NCBI GenBank assembly: GCA_947474275.1 | Contig: CANJHY010000065.1 | Location: 1-24,477, forward strand | DNA length: 24,477 nucleotides | Direction: 5' to 3' | Origin: PALSA-1004 sp947474275 | Lineage (GTDB): Bacteria > Pseudomonadota > Gammaproteobacteria > Burkholderiales > SG8-41 | In this document: in pieces, positions 1-7,393 of the stretch | Numbering within the stretch: position 1 is the first letter of the stretch | Layout: each line of letters opens with the position of its first letter | Notes under the pieces: model-generated | What the model saw: the letters and a program-made list of their open reading frames with translations, nothing else | The model's database searches: none | What the model was told of the DNA's origin: nothing | Program-made: the position numbers and the translations under genes

Positions 1-85
1 CCTGTTCTAGCAACGGATAGAGCAAGCGGATCAGGTCATCTTTTTGCGCATGACTTAGACTCGAAAGATCCGGCAACTCATCCAT
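1..85 (-). CDS. IS66-family transposase-like protein, N-terminal fragment cut by the window edge
   Basis: Read on the minus strand from an ATG at 85, the frame stays open for 28 codons to the window edge. It begins MDELPDLSSLSHAQKDDLIR and continues into a leucine-rich stretch. This matches the usual N-terminus of IS66-type transposases (TnpC), where a short SLSHAQKD-like segment precedes a coiled coil and a zinc-finger region. Only the first 28 residues are visible, so the DDE catalytic domain and the element's ends cannot be judged. No IS66 terminal inverted repeat or target duplication was found in the 180 bases upstream. It may be a complete element extending left, or a stand-alone or decayed copy. 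The identification rests on a short N-terminal match. Confidence 0.6.
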   Translation of the reverse strand, partial: MDELPDLSSLSHAQKDDLIRLLYPLLEQ

Positions 86-193
86 GGCCCTCACTGTACG
101 CTAAACGTACTCGTTGTACAATCCCCTTCATTTGTGCTGAATAGTCACGTTTTTCCTTTATTGTCTTGTCGTCGCTCTTGTTTTCCTTCGCGC

Positions 194-245
194 CCTTCGC
201 GTACCCCTCAAGGGGGTATTGAAATGAATCCTTTGCGGTTCAAGA
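194..245 (+). repeat. Dispersed 52-bp repeat, copy A
   Basis: The 52 bases here match 9813-9864 at 49 positions, with no gaps. The core contains a short palindrome, CCCC-TCAA-GGGG, followed by GTATTGAAATGAATCC and a GCGG(T/C)TCAAGA end. Both copies end 17-19 bases before the start codon of a gene on the same strand, although the two genes are unrelated. The reverse complement of the right end (TTGAACCGC) resembles the left end of the larger element at 9690, so copy A may be one end of a decayed MITE-like unit. The remainder of 86-264 holds no gene that I can support. Confidence 0.75.
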
Positions 246-264
246 TCTTAATAAAGTATAAACA

Positions 265-1215
265 ATGAGGCTGTTTGACTTGATGGTCGAAGTCATGCTG
301 CCGCTGGCGCTGCTGGTGGGCGCGGGCGCGGTATGGCCGCTGATATTTCGCGACGCCGAGGTGGAAGTACTGCGCACGCAGTTGAACCGGCTCGTGCTCT
401 ACGTATTTTATCCGTGCATCCTGTTCGCGGTCGTCTCCAACACGCCGATCACCGCCGACCTCCTGTCGGTGCCGCTGCTGGTCGGCATCGGCACGCTCGC
501 TTCAGGCGCGTTGCTCTATGTGCTGCTGTATATGTCGCCGCTCGGGCGTGGGCTGACAGATCCCACGCGCGCGGTGCTGATGCTGGGTGGCATGTTCGGC
601 AACACGTTCAATATCGGCGCGCCGGTGCTGATGTTTTTTTTCGGCCGCGACGCCGTGCGCTATGCGGTGTTCAACGACATGCTGATGACGATGCCGTTCA
701 TCTGGACTCTCGGCGTGTGGATAGCGACGCGGCTGGGTTCGCACGAAAAGCCGGTGTCGTATCCATCGCTATGGCGCATCCTGCTGTCGTTGCCACCGCT
801 GTGGGCGTTCGCGCTCGGCTTTACCCTGCAGTCGCTGGGGCTCACCTACAAACCATTGGTCGCTGCGGCGAACATGATAGGGCAGGCGACCATTCCGGTG
901 ACGCTGTTCGTGCTGGGGATGACCATTCCGTGGCGCAACCTGACGCCGCGTCCGGAAATCCTCACGGCGGCGGCGGTCAAATTGTTGTTCGCGCCGCTCG
1001 TCGTGGCGTGCGCATCGCACCTGTTCTTTACGCCGCTGGGCGAGGCGCAGTACGCGTCCGCGCTCGAAGCGACCACGCCGGCCATGATGACGGCGCTGCT
1101 GCTGGCCGATCGTTTTCGCCTCGACGGCGCGGCGGCGGCCCTGCTGATCGGGTGGAGTACAATCCTGTTCTGGTTCAGCCTGCCGTTGATGCTGACGCTG
1201 GGTTTGATCCGTTAA
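265..1215 (+). CDS. AEC-family (auxin efflux carrier type) permease
   Basis: This 316-residue protein is almost entirely hydrophobic, with about ten predicted membrane segments and the two-half layout of the AEC/Mem_trans family (PF03547). The conserved N-terminal half carries the proline-bearing helix around P50 and the NTFNIGAP motif at residues 113-120, typical of the family's crossed helices. Bacterial AEC proteins are secondary transporters, often for small carboxylates such as malate or malonate; the substrate cannot be read from sequence. Length is normal (about 300-320). The ATG at 265 lacks a strong Shine-Dalgarno sequence; the only nearby candidate is an A-rich stretch. The gene stands alone, with repeat copy A just upstream and an unrelated operon 83 bases downstream. 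Confidence 0.9.
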   Translation: MRLFDLMVEVMLPLALLVGAGAVWPLIFRDAEVEVLRTQLNRLVLYVFYPCILFAVVSNTPITADLLSVPLLVGIGTLASGALLYVLLYMSPLGRGLTDPTRAVLMLGGMFGNTFNIGAPVLMFFFGRDAVRYAVFNDMLMTMPFIWTLGVWIATRLGSHEKPVSYPSLWRILLSLPPLWAFALGFTLQSLGLTYKPLVAAANMIGQATIPVTLFVLGMTIPWRNLTPRPEILTAAAVKLLFAPLVVACASHLFFTPLGEAQYASALEATTPAMMTALLLADRFRLDGAAAALLIGWSTILFWFSLPLMLTLGLIR

Positions 1216-1298
1216 TCGTGCCGCAACCGCCGTTCGTCGCGCGCCGCCTGTCCGCACCGGAGTGCAGCCGGTAAACTGCAGAATTTGGGGAGCATGCC

Positions 1299-2117
1299 AT
1301 GCTGAAAACCGCTGTCTTTACAATGCTTGGAGCTATTACTCTGAACGCGCAGGCGCAGAGCCCCAAGCCCGCGGATGTCTGGTTTGGCGGCGGCCATATC
1401 GTATTGTCGGTCACTGACCCCGCCGGCGCGTTTTCGGCGCAGTGGCAGTTCGACCGCGCGGACAACGGCGACGTGCGCATCATCAAGGAAGAGCGCCGCG
1501 GCACGGCGAAAGTCAGCGGCACGCTGATGTCGATGTGCGACGACCAGGCGTTGCTGTTGAAGGACATTGTGCCGGCGCGCCAACTCGAATTACGGGAACT
1601 GAACGAACCGGTGCTGAATCTGCAATTGGCGTTGCGCCTGCTTTCGCGCGCGCTGCCGCAGGGACTGCCGGCGGCCGGGGCGCAAACCGCCATCGACGTT
1701 GGCGACGATAAAATTACGCTGCGCGTACGTAAGGCCTACAGCGCGCGTAAAGACTTCGGTGCGCCGTGGCACGCGCGCGGCACCGCAATCCGCGGCGCGG
1801 CGGGCGAGGTCAGGTTCGACCTGGTTTTGACGTATGCCACGGAAAGTACGCCGGGCAAGCAGTCCGAACTGAAGCTGGCCGGCGTGTGGCAGCAGGAAAG
1901 CCGCTTGAAGGCGATCGACAACGGTTTCGCGCTGGCCGGTTGGCGCGTGCATCGCGTCGATACCATAGCCGAGGTGGTTGGCGGCAATACGGTGCTCGAT
2001 CCCGTTGCGATGACCACACCGCTGCAATTTTCTACCGTTGGCGAATTGCGGGAACGCATAGGCCACTGGTGGCATACCGATGCGAAGGCGCCGAAACGGG
2101 CCGAGTGCAAGTTGTGA
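1299..2117 (+). CDS. Hypothetical exported protein
   Basis: I do not recognise a family for this 272-residue protein. It begins with a short hydrophobic signal-like segment (residues 1-18) ending in an AQA-type signal peptidase I site. The rest is soluble, rich in beta-strand-like alternation, and has one internal cysteine near residue 75 and one near the C-terminus (ECKL), which could form a disulfide. The ATG at 1299 is preceded by GGGGAG at good spacing. Its TGA overlaps the GTG start of the downstream dehydrogenase by 4 bp, so the two are probably translationally coupled. It is therefore likely a periplasmic protein co-expressed with two cytoplasmic metabolic enzymes. Function unknown. 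Confidence 0.8.
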   Translation: MLKTAVFTMLGAITLNAQAQSPKPADVWFGGGHIVLSVTDPAGAFSAQWQFDRADNGDVRIIKEERRGTAKVSGTLMSMCDDQALLLKDIVPARQLELRELNEPVLNLQLALRLLSRALPQGLPAAGAQTAIDVGDDKITLRVRKAYSARKDFGAPWHARGTAIRGAAGEVRFDLVLTYATESTPGKQSELKLAGVWQQESRLKAIDNGFALAGWRVHRVDTIAEVVGGNTVLDPVAMTTPLQFSTVGELRERIGHWWHTDAKAPKRAECKL

Positions 2118-3004
2118 ACGCGGCACTCAAACTCGGGTTTGTCGGCCTCGGCGCGATGGGGCGGCCGATGGCGCTCAATCTCATCAAGGCCGGATACGCA
2201 ATGACCGTCTACGCGCGGCGCGCGGAAGCCATGGCGCCGCTCGTTGCTGCGGGGGCGAGTACCGCTGAGAGCCCGGCCCAGGTCGCGCGCGCGGCGGATG
2301 TTGTTTTTTCGCTGGTTACGGCTTCGGCCGACAGCGAGGAGGTTGCGCTCGGCGCGCAGGGTATCGCTGCCGGCGCGCGCGCGGGTTGCGTCGTCATCGA
2401 TATGGCGACCATTTCTCCGCTGGTGACGCGCAATATCGCGCAGGCGCTGGAAGCGCGCGGCATCGAACACGTCGATGCGCCGGTGTCGGGTGGTCCCGCA
2501 GGCGCGCAGGGCGCGACGCTATCGATTATGGCCGGCGGCAAACCCGAGGTATTTGAGCGGGTTAAACCATTGTTCGCCTGCCTCGGCAAAACGATATTGC
2601 ATATGGGGGGGCACGGCGCCGGCCAGGTGACCAAAGCGTGCAATCAACTCGCGTTGACCATCACCGCGCAGGCCGCCGCGGAGGCATTGTCGCTCGCGCG
2701 TGAGTGCGGGCTCGATCCCGCGCGCGTGCATGAAGCGCTGATGGGCGGGGTCGCCGCCAGCCGCGTGCTCGAACTCTTCGGCAAGCGCATGGTCAGCCGT
2801 GATTTCGGCACTGGTATCGATACGCGCCTTTATCACAAGGACCTCGGCATCGTGCTGGAACTTGCGCAGGAAGCGGGGTTGCCGCTGCCCGCCGGCGCGG
2901 TCGTCAAGCAGCAGATCAACGCCCTGATGGGCGCGGGCGACGGCGGCGCGGATTTTTCCGTGTTGATACGCGCGCTCGAACGTTCAATGGGAAAAAATTC
3001 ATGA
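2114..3004 (+). CDS. NAD(P)-dependent beta-hydroxyacid dehydrogenase (3-hydroxyisobutyrate dehydrogenase / tartronate semialdehyde reductase family)
   Basis: The protein has 296 residues, the family's usual length. It starts with a Rossmann motif GxGxMG at residues 11-16 (GLGAMG), has the substrate-binding signature DAPVSGG at 121-127, and the catalytic lysine in VTKACNQ at K174 with N177. These are the hallmarks of the HIBADH superfamily, which oxidises or reduces beta-hydroxyacids with NAD(P). I chose the GTG at 2114 because it precedes the Rossmann fold by only ten codons and forms a 4-bp GTGA overlap with the previous stop; the longer open frame upstream overlaps gene 1299-2117. Its 3' end overlaps the CoA lyase by 4 bp (ATGA). 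With a malyl-CoA-lyase-like neighbour, tartronate semialdehyde reductase (GarR-like) activity is an attractive but unproven specificity. Confidence 0.88.
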   Translation: MNAALKLGFVGLGAMGRPMALNLIKAGYAMTVYARRAEAMAPLVAAGASTAESPAQVARAADVVFSLVTASADSEEVALGAQGIAAGARAGCVVIDMATISPLVTRNIAQALEARGIEHVDAPVSGGPAGAQGATLSIMAGGKPEVFERVKPLFACLGKTILHMGGHGAGQVTKACNQLALTITAQAAAEALSLARECGLDPARVHEALMGGVAASRVLELFGKRMVSRDFGTGIDTRLYHKDLGIVLELAQEAGLPLPAGAVVKQQINALMGAGDGGADFSVLIRALERSMGKNS

Positions 3005-3981
3005 GCCTGACCTCTTACGAACCTGCCACGCCGCGCCTGCACCGTTCGGAGCTTGCGGTGCCGGCGTCGAATCCGAAAATGATCGACAAGGCGAGTCGCT
3101 CGGCCGCCGACGTGGTGTTTCTCGATCTTGAAGATTCGGTGGCGCCGGACGACAAGCCGCGCGCGCGCAAGAACGCGGTGGCGGCGCTGAACGATATTGA
3201 TTGGGGCGGCAAGACCCTGAGCCTGCGCATCAACGGCCTCGACACCCAATATACATACCGCGACGTGATCGAGGTTGTGGAAGCCTGTCCGCGTCTCGAT
3301 CTGCTGTTCCTGCCCAAGGTCGGGGTCGCCGCCGATGTTTATGCGCTGGACGTGCTGGTGACGCAGATCGAGCAGACCTGCAAACGTGAAAAACGCATCG
3401 GATTTGAAGTCCTGATAGAAACCGCGCTCGGGCTGTGCAATGTCGAGGCGATCGCCCAGGGAAGCAGGCGTCTCGAGGCCATGTGTTTCGGTTCGGGCGA
3501 TTTCGCGGCATCGACCGGCGCGCGCTCCACCACCATCGGCGGGCTCAATCCGGATTACGGCGTGTTGAGCGACGCGGATGCTGCCGGCAAGCGCGCTTAT
3601 TACCAGCTCGATCCCTGGCACGCAGCGCAGTCGCGCATCGTTGCGGCGTGCCGTGCCTACGGCCTGCGCCCGATTGACGGACCGTACAGCGATTTCAACG
3701 ACGCAGAGGGCTTTCGCGTGTCGAGCCTGCGCTCAGCCGCGCTCGGCTTTGAAGGCCGCATGGCCATTCATCCGGCGCAGCTTGAGGGCATCAATAATGC
3801 TTTCAGTCCGGCAGCGGAGGAAGTGGCGCGCGCGCGCCGTATCGTCGAGGCCATGGCGCAGGCGGCGCGCGATGGGCGCGGCGCGGTGCAGCTCGATGGA
3901 CGCATGATAGATATCGCCAATATCCGCATGGCCCGGCGCCTGCTAGCCAAGGCCGACGCTATCGCCGCTGCAAGGCGCTGA
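3001..3981 (+). CDS. CoA ester lyase, L-malyl-CoA / beta-methylmalyl-CoA lyase-like (HpcH/HpaI-CitE superfamily)
   Basis: The product (326 residues) has the CitE-like TIM-barrel signatures: FLDLEDSV near residue 40, an arginine in LRINGLDT (R76), an acidic ligand in LIETALGL (E140) and another in FGSGDFAAS (D167). In characterised malyl-CoA lyases these positions bind CoA and Mg2+. The C-terminal GFEGRMAIHPAQ segment is also typical. Malyl-CoA lyases cleave malyl-CoA to acetyl-CoA and glyoxylate, or condense the reverse way. The length and C-terminal extension fit the Mcl1 type better than short CitE proteins. It is the last gene of a tightly overlapped operon with a beta-hydroxyacid dehydrogenase, which hints at glyoxylate or C4/C5 acid metabolism. 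The exact CoA ester is not determinable here. Confidence 0.85.
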   Translation: MSLTSYEPATPRLHRSELAVPASNPKMIDKASRSAADVVFLDLEDSVAPDDKPRARKNAVAALNDIDWGGKTLSLRINGLDTQYTYRDVIEVVEACPRLDLLFLPKVGVAADVYALDVLVTQIEQTCKREKRIGFEVLIETALGLCNVEAIAQGSRRLEAMCFGSGDFAASTGARSTTIGGLNPDYGVLSDADAAGKRAYYQLDPWHAAQSRIVAACRAYGLRPIDGPYSDFNDAEGFRVSSLRSAALGFEGRMAIHPAQLEGINNAFSPAAEEVARARRIVEAMAQAARDGRGAVQLDGRMIDIANIRMARRLLAKADAIAAARR

Positions 3982-4059
3982 CCCGCTTACCGGATTTTGC
4001 CCGCGCAGGGTTCGTGTCACAATATAGCGACTTCCAGTATTCCCCAGGGGGACACGAGC

Positions 4060-4212
4060 ATGGCGCCCACCTCGCAACCGCTTGAGCTGGTGCCGAACAT
4101 CAAGCCGGACGCCACGGCCACCGCGGTTTTTGCGGAGCAGGTGCGCTTGTTGTACCGCTTGTCGCTGGCCACCTACGGCGGCACGCTTGCGGTTGCGCTG
4201 ATCGTCACCTGA
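4060..4212 (+). pseudogene. Detached N-terminus of the cyclic-di-GMP protein, cut off by an in-frame TGA
   Basis: From an ATG at 4060, preceded by AGGGGG at 4046-4051, 50 codons encode a cytoplasmic lead-in and the first half of a membrane helix (YGGTLAVALIVT) before a TGA at 4210-4212. The next codon continues in the same frame with GLWNVAPNALLAAWF, which completes the helix, and stays open to 7362. The whole gene would be 1100 codons if the TGA were read as a sense codon. A single G-to-A change from TGG (Trp) would produce it, and tryptophan fits the membrane context. It may be a recent nonsense mutation, a sequencing or assembly error, or a read-through site. Confidence 0.75.
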
Positions 4213-4215
4213 GGT

Positions 4216-7200
4216 TTGTGGAACGTCGCGCCGAACGCCCTGCTGGCCGCCTGGTTTGCCGGCATTGCCGCGATAACGGCCGCGCGTTTTGCCCTTCACC
4301 GCCACTACATCGCGCATGAAATCGAGCATGCGGCGCATTACTGGGCCTGCCGGTTCGTGATTGGTGCCGCCGCGATGGGCGCCATGTGGGGTGTGCTGGG
4401 CTCGCTCTTGTTGCCAACAACCGACCTCGGCTATCAATTCCTGATCGTGTTCGTGATCGCGGGGATGGTCGGCAGCGCGACGATAGTGCTGACACCGGTC
4501 AAGGCCGCATTTATCGCATATATGCTGACGGCGCTGGTGCCGCTGGCCGTGGCCATGTACGCGCATGGCGACCCGATTCATATATTCACCGGCGCGATCC
4601 TGACGGCATACGTCGCGACGATGTTCGCGGCATGCCCGATCGTGCACCGTTCGCTTGTCGCCTCGCTGCGCACGCGCTACGAGAACACCGATCTCGTCGA
4701 GCGCCTGTCGGCCGCCAACCGGCTTGCGGACGGCGCCATTCACCAACTGAACGCCCAGCTGGAAGAGCAGAAAAAAATCGAGGAAGCATTACAGGAGTCG
4801 ACCGATCGTATCGAATCGCTGATCGAAGCGTCGCCGCTTGCCATCGTGGAATTCGACGTCAATCTGAATGTGCGGCGCTGGAATCCCGCCGCCGTGCGCA
4901 TGTTCGGCTGGACACCTGACGAAGTGCGGGGCAGGCCGACGCCGCTGGTGCCACCGCAGCTGATGGCGGAAGCGCACGCGCACCGCACGCGCATATTGAA
5001 TGGCGAGACGTTCGAGAATGTCGAGACCGTGCGGTTGCGCAAAGACGGCGCGCAGGTCGACGTCAGCGTGTCGGCGGCTGCCATATACACCGGCGCGGGC
5101 GATGCGGTGGGCATGGTCGCGATGTTCGCCGACACCGGCGAACGCAAACGCACGCTGGAAGCACTGCAGCAGTCCTCATCGCGCCTGGAAGCGCTGGTTG
5201 CCGTGTCGCCGCTCGCGATCATCGTGCAAAACGAGCACGGCATCGTCAAGCGCTGGAATCCGGCCGCCGAGCGGATATTCGGCTGGACCGAGCAAGAGGT
5301 GGTCGGACGCCTGTCGCCGACGGTGCCGCCCGACAAGAGCGAGGAACGGTTGCGCTACCGTGCCACCATCCAGCGCGGCGAGCACTTCTCGGACATCGAG
5401 ACGGTGCGCCTGCGCAAGGACGGCTCGTACATTCCGGTCGCCTTGTCGGCGGCGCCGCTGCGCGACGCCGGGGGCGCAATCACCGGCGCGGTGCTGTACG
5501 CCGCGGACATCAGCGAGCGCAAGCGCGCCGAGCGGCGCCAGAACATCCAGACGGCAGTGACGGTGCAACTGGCGGCGGCGCAAAGTGTCGACGAGGCGAT
5601 CCCGCGTGTCATCCAGACGCTGTGCGAGGGTCTCGACTGGGCGGCGGGCGCGCGGCGGGTCGTTGCGAAAGACGACGGCCTGATGCGGCACACCGAAAAC
5701 TGGGGCATCGCGGCGCCGGAAATCACGGAGTTCCTGCACCTTTCGGCCACGCGCATCGATACCGGCAGCGAGAACGCGGGCCTGTTGCGCCGTGTTTGGA
5801 AAAGCGGCGAACCGGTCTGGCTGCCCGATCTTGCGCTCGAACCGACTTTCATACGCGGCCCCCTGGCGCTGGCAGCGGGGCTGCAGTGCGCGTTTGCCTT
5901 TCCGATCGTGGTGAGCGGCGAATTTTACGGCGTTATCGAATTGTTCGGCCGCGGGGTGCGCGCGCGGGACGATGAAGTGGTCAGGATCGCCATCGGCATA
6001 GGCAGCCAGATCGGCCAGTTCATCGCGCGCAAGGAAGCGGAACTGCGCCTCACTTTTTTCGCCAACCACGATGCCCTGACCGACCTGCCCAACCGCGCGA
6101 TGTTCAACCAGCGATTGACGCAGGCGCTGGCGCGCGCGCAGCGCTTCTCCAAAATGGCGGCGGTGCTGTTCATCGACCTCGACCGTTTCAAGGTGATCAA
6201 CGACACGCTGGGTCATGATGCCGGCGACCGGCTGTTGAAGCAGCTTGCCGAGCGACTGCGCGAATGCCTGCGCGAAGCCGACACCGTAGGACGGCAGGGC
6301 GGCGACGAGTTCGTGGTGCTGATCGAGGACGTTGCCGACCCCGCGCAGGTGGCAGACGTGGGACAGAAAATACTCGATACGGTGGCGCGTCCGTTCCTGA
6401 TCAACGGGCAGGAATTTCACGTGACGGCGAGCATAGGCATCAGTATTTATCCCGACGACGGGCACGACCAGCAGGCGCTGCTGAAGAACGCGGACATTGC
6501 GATGTATCGCGCCAAGGAACAGGGCAAGAACAACCAGCAGTTTTATTCGGTGCAGATGAACCAGCATTCGTGCGAGCGGCTGGCGCTCGAAACCAGCTTG
6601 AGGCGTGCGGTCGAGCGCAATGAATTTCTGCTGCATTACCAGCCCAAAGTCGACATGCGCAGCGGCCGCATCACCGGCGTGGAAGCGTTGGTGCGCTGGC
6701 AGCACCCCGACATCGGCATGGTGCCGCCGGCGCAGTTCATTCCGCTCGCCGAAGAGACCGGGCTGATCGCTTCCATCGGCGAGTGGGTATTGCGCACGGC
6801 GTGCGCCGAGGCGCAGAGCTGGGTTGCCCGGGGTCTGCCGCCCATCGGTGTCGCTGTCAATCTGTCGGCGCGGCAGTTCGCGCGCGACGAGCTCGCGGCG
6901 GCCATCATGCGGATATTGCGTGAAACCGGCCTCGACCCGCGGCTGCTCGAACTCGAGATCACCGAGAGCACCGTGATGCACAACGCGGACCGCGCGGCCG
7001 GCGTGCTGCAGCAATTGAAGCAGCTCGGCGTGCGCGTTGCGATCGACGATTTCGGTACCGGCTATTCGTCGCTGAGCTACCTCAAGCGGTTCCCGATCAG
7101 CAGCGTCAAGATCGATCGCTCATTCGTGCTCGATCTGCCGGGCGACAAAGACGATGCAGCGATTACCCAGGCGGTGATCGCGATGGCGCACAGCCTGCGC

Positions 7201-7362
7201 CTGCGTGTAATCGCCGAAGGGGTTGAGACGAGCGAGCAGTACCGCTTTCTGGAAGAACATCATTGCGACGAAATGCAGGGGCATTACTTCAGCAAGCCGG
7301 TGGACACGGCGGCCCTGGTGCGTCTTCTCGCCGGCCGCCACAGCGACGCGCGGCTGGTTTAG
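4216..7362 (+). CDS. Membrane PAS-PAS-GAF-GGDEF-EAL protein (diguanylate cyclase / c-di-GMP phosphodiesterase), interrupted at its N-terminus
   Basis: The open frame gives 1048 residues. Order: several membrane helices (to about residue 150), a short coiled coil, two PAS domains (about 185-310 and 318-440, each ending in an ERKR segment), a GAF domain (about 445-600), GGDEF and EAL. The cyclase motif is intact (GGDEF near 695-699), with an RxxD inhibitory site (READ) five residues upstream. The phosphodiesterase core is intact too: EAL at 823-825 and DDFGTGYSSL further on. Both activities may therefore be present, making or breaking c-di-GMP in response to a membrane or redox/ligand signal. 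The true start is almost certainly 4060, upstream of the in-frame TGA at 4210. Restarting at TTG 4216 would lose half of the first helix and has poor ribosome-site spacing. Confidence 0.85.
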   Translation: MWNVAPNALLAAWFAGIAAITAARFALHRHYIAHEIEHAAHYWACRFVIGAAAMGAMWGVLGSLLLPTTDLGYQFLIVFVIAGMVGSATIVLTPVKAAFIAYMLTALVPLAVAMYAHGDPIHIFTGAILTAYVATMFAACPIVHRSLVASLRTRYENTDLVERLSAANRLADGAIHQLNAQLEEQKKIEEALQESTDRIESLIEASPLAIVEFDVNLNVRRWNPAAVRMFGWTPDEVRGRPTPLVPPQLMAEAHAHRTRILNGETFENVETVRLRKDGAQVDVSVSAAAIYTGAGDAVGMVAMFADTGERKRTLEALQQSSSRLEALVAVSPLAIIVQNEHGIVKRWNPAAERIFGWTEQEVVGRLSPTVPPDKSEERLRYRATIQRGEHFSDIETVRLRKDGSYIPVALSAAPLRDAGGAITGAVLYAADISERKRAERRQNIQTAVTVQLAAAQSVDEAIPRVIQTLCEGLDWAAGARRVVAKDDGLMRHTENWGIAAPEITEFLHLSATRIDTGSENAGLLRRVWKSGEPVWLPDLALEPTFIRGPLALAAGLQCAFAFPIVVSGEFYGVIELFGRGVRARDDEVVRIAIGIGSQIGQFIARKEAELRLTFFANHDALTDLPNRAMFNQRLTQALARAQRFSKMAAVLFIDLDRFKVINDTLGHDAGDRLLKQLAERLRECLREADTVGRQGGDEFVVLIEDVADPAQVADVGQKILDTVARPFLINGQEFHVTASIGISIYPDDGHDQQALLKNADIAMYRAKEQGKNNQQFYSVQMNQHSCERLALETSLRRAVERNEFLLHYQPKVDMRSGRITGVEALVRWQHPDIGMVPPAQFIPLAEETGLIASIGEWVLRTACAEAQSWVARGLPPIGVAVNLSARQFARDELAAAIMRILRETGLDPRLLELEITESTVMHNADRAAGVLQQLKQLGVRVAIDDFGTGYSSLSYLKRFPISSVKIDRSFVLDLPGDKDDAAITQAVIAMAHSLRLRVIAEGVETSEQYRFLEEHHCDEMQGHYFSKPVDTAALVRLLAGRHSDARLV

Positions 7363-7393
7363 ACGCTCAATCCGTGCCGCGCGCGGCCGATTT

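Noticed and set aside
96..110. GTACG / CGTAC inverted repeat upstream of the transposase
   Set aside because: Five-base arms are too short to separate from chance, and no IS66 end was matched.
333..1274. 313-residue frame overlapping the AEC gene
   Set aside because: It is an Ala/Arg/His-rich shadow of a membrane-protein gene in another frame.
1766..3004. Longer start for the beta-hydroxyacid dehydrogenase
   Set aside because: The extra 116 codons overlap gene 1299-2117, and the Rossmann motif begins just after GTG 2114.
4210..4212. Selenocysteine insertion at the TGA
   Set aside because: It lies in a membrane helix of a c-di-GMP protein, a family with no selenoprotein members, and no SECIS-like hairpin immediately downstream was evident.
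5176..7014. 612-residue minus-strand reading frame opposite the c-di-GMP gene
   Set aside because: It is a high-GC shadow: its composition is rich in Arg/Ala/His/Gln with no recognisable domain, and the plus strand has intact PAS, GAF, GGDEF and EAL motifs.
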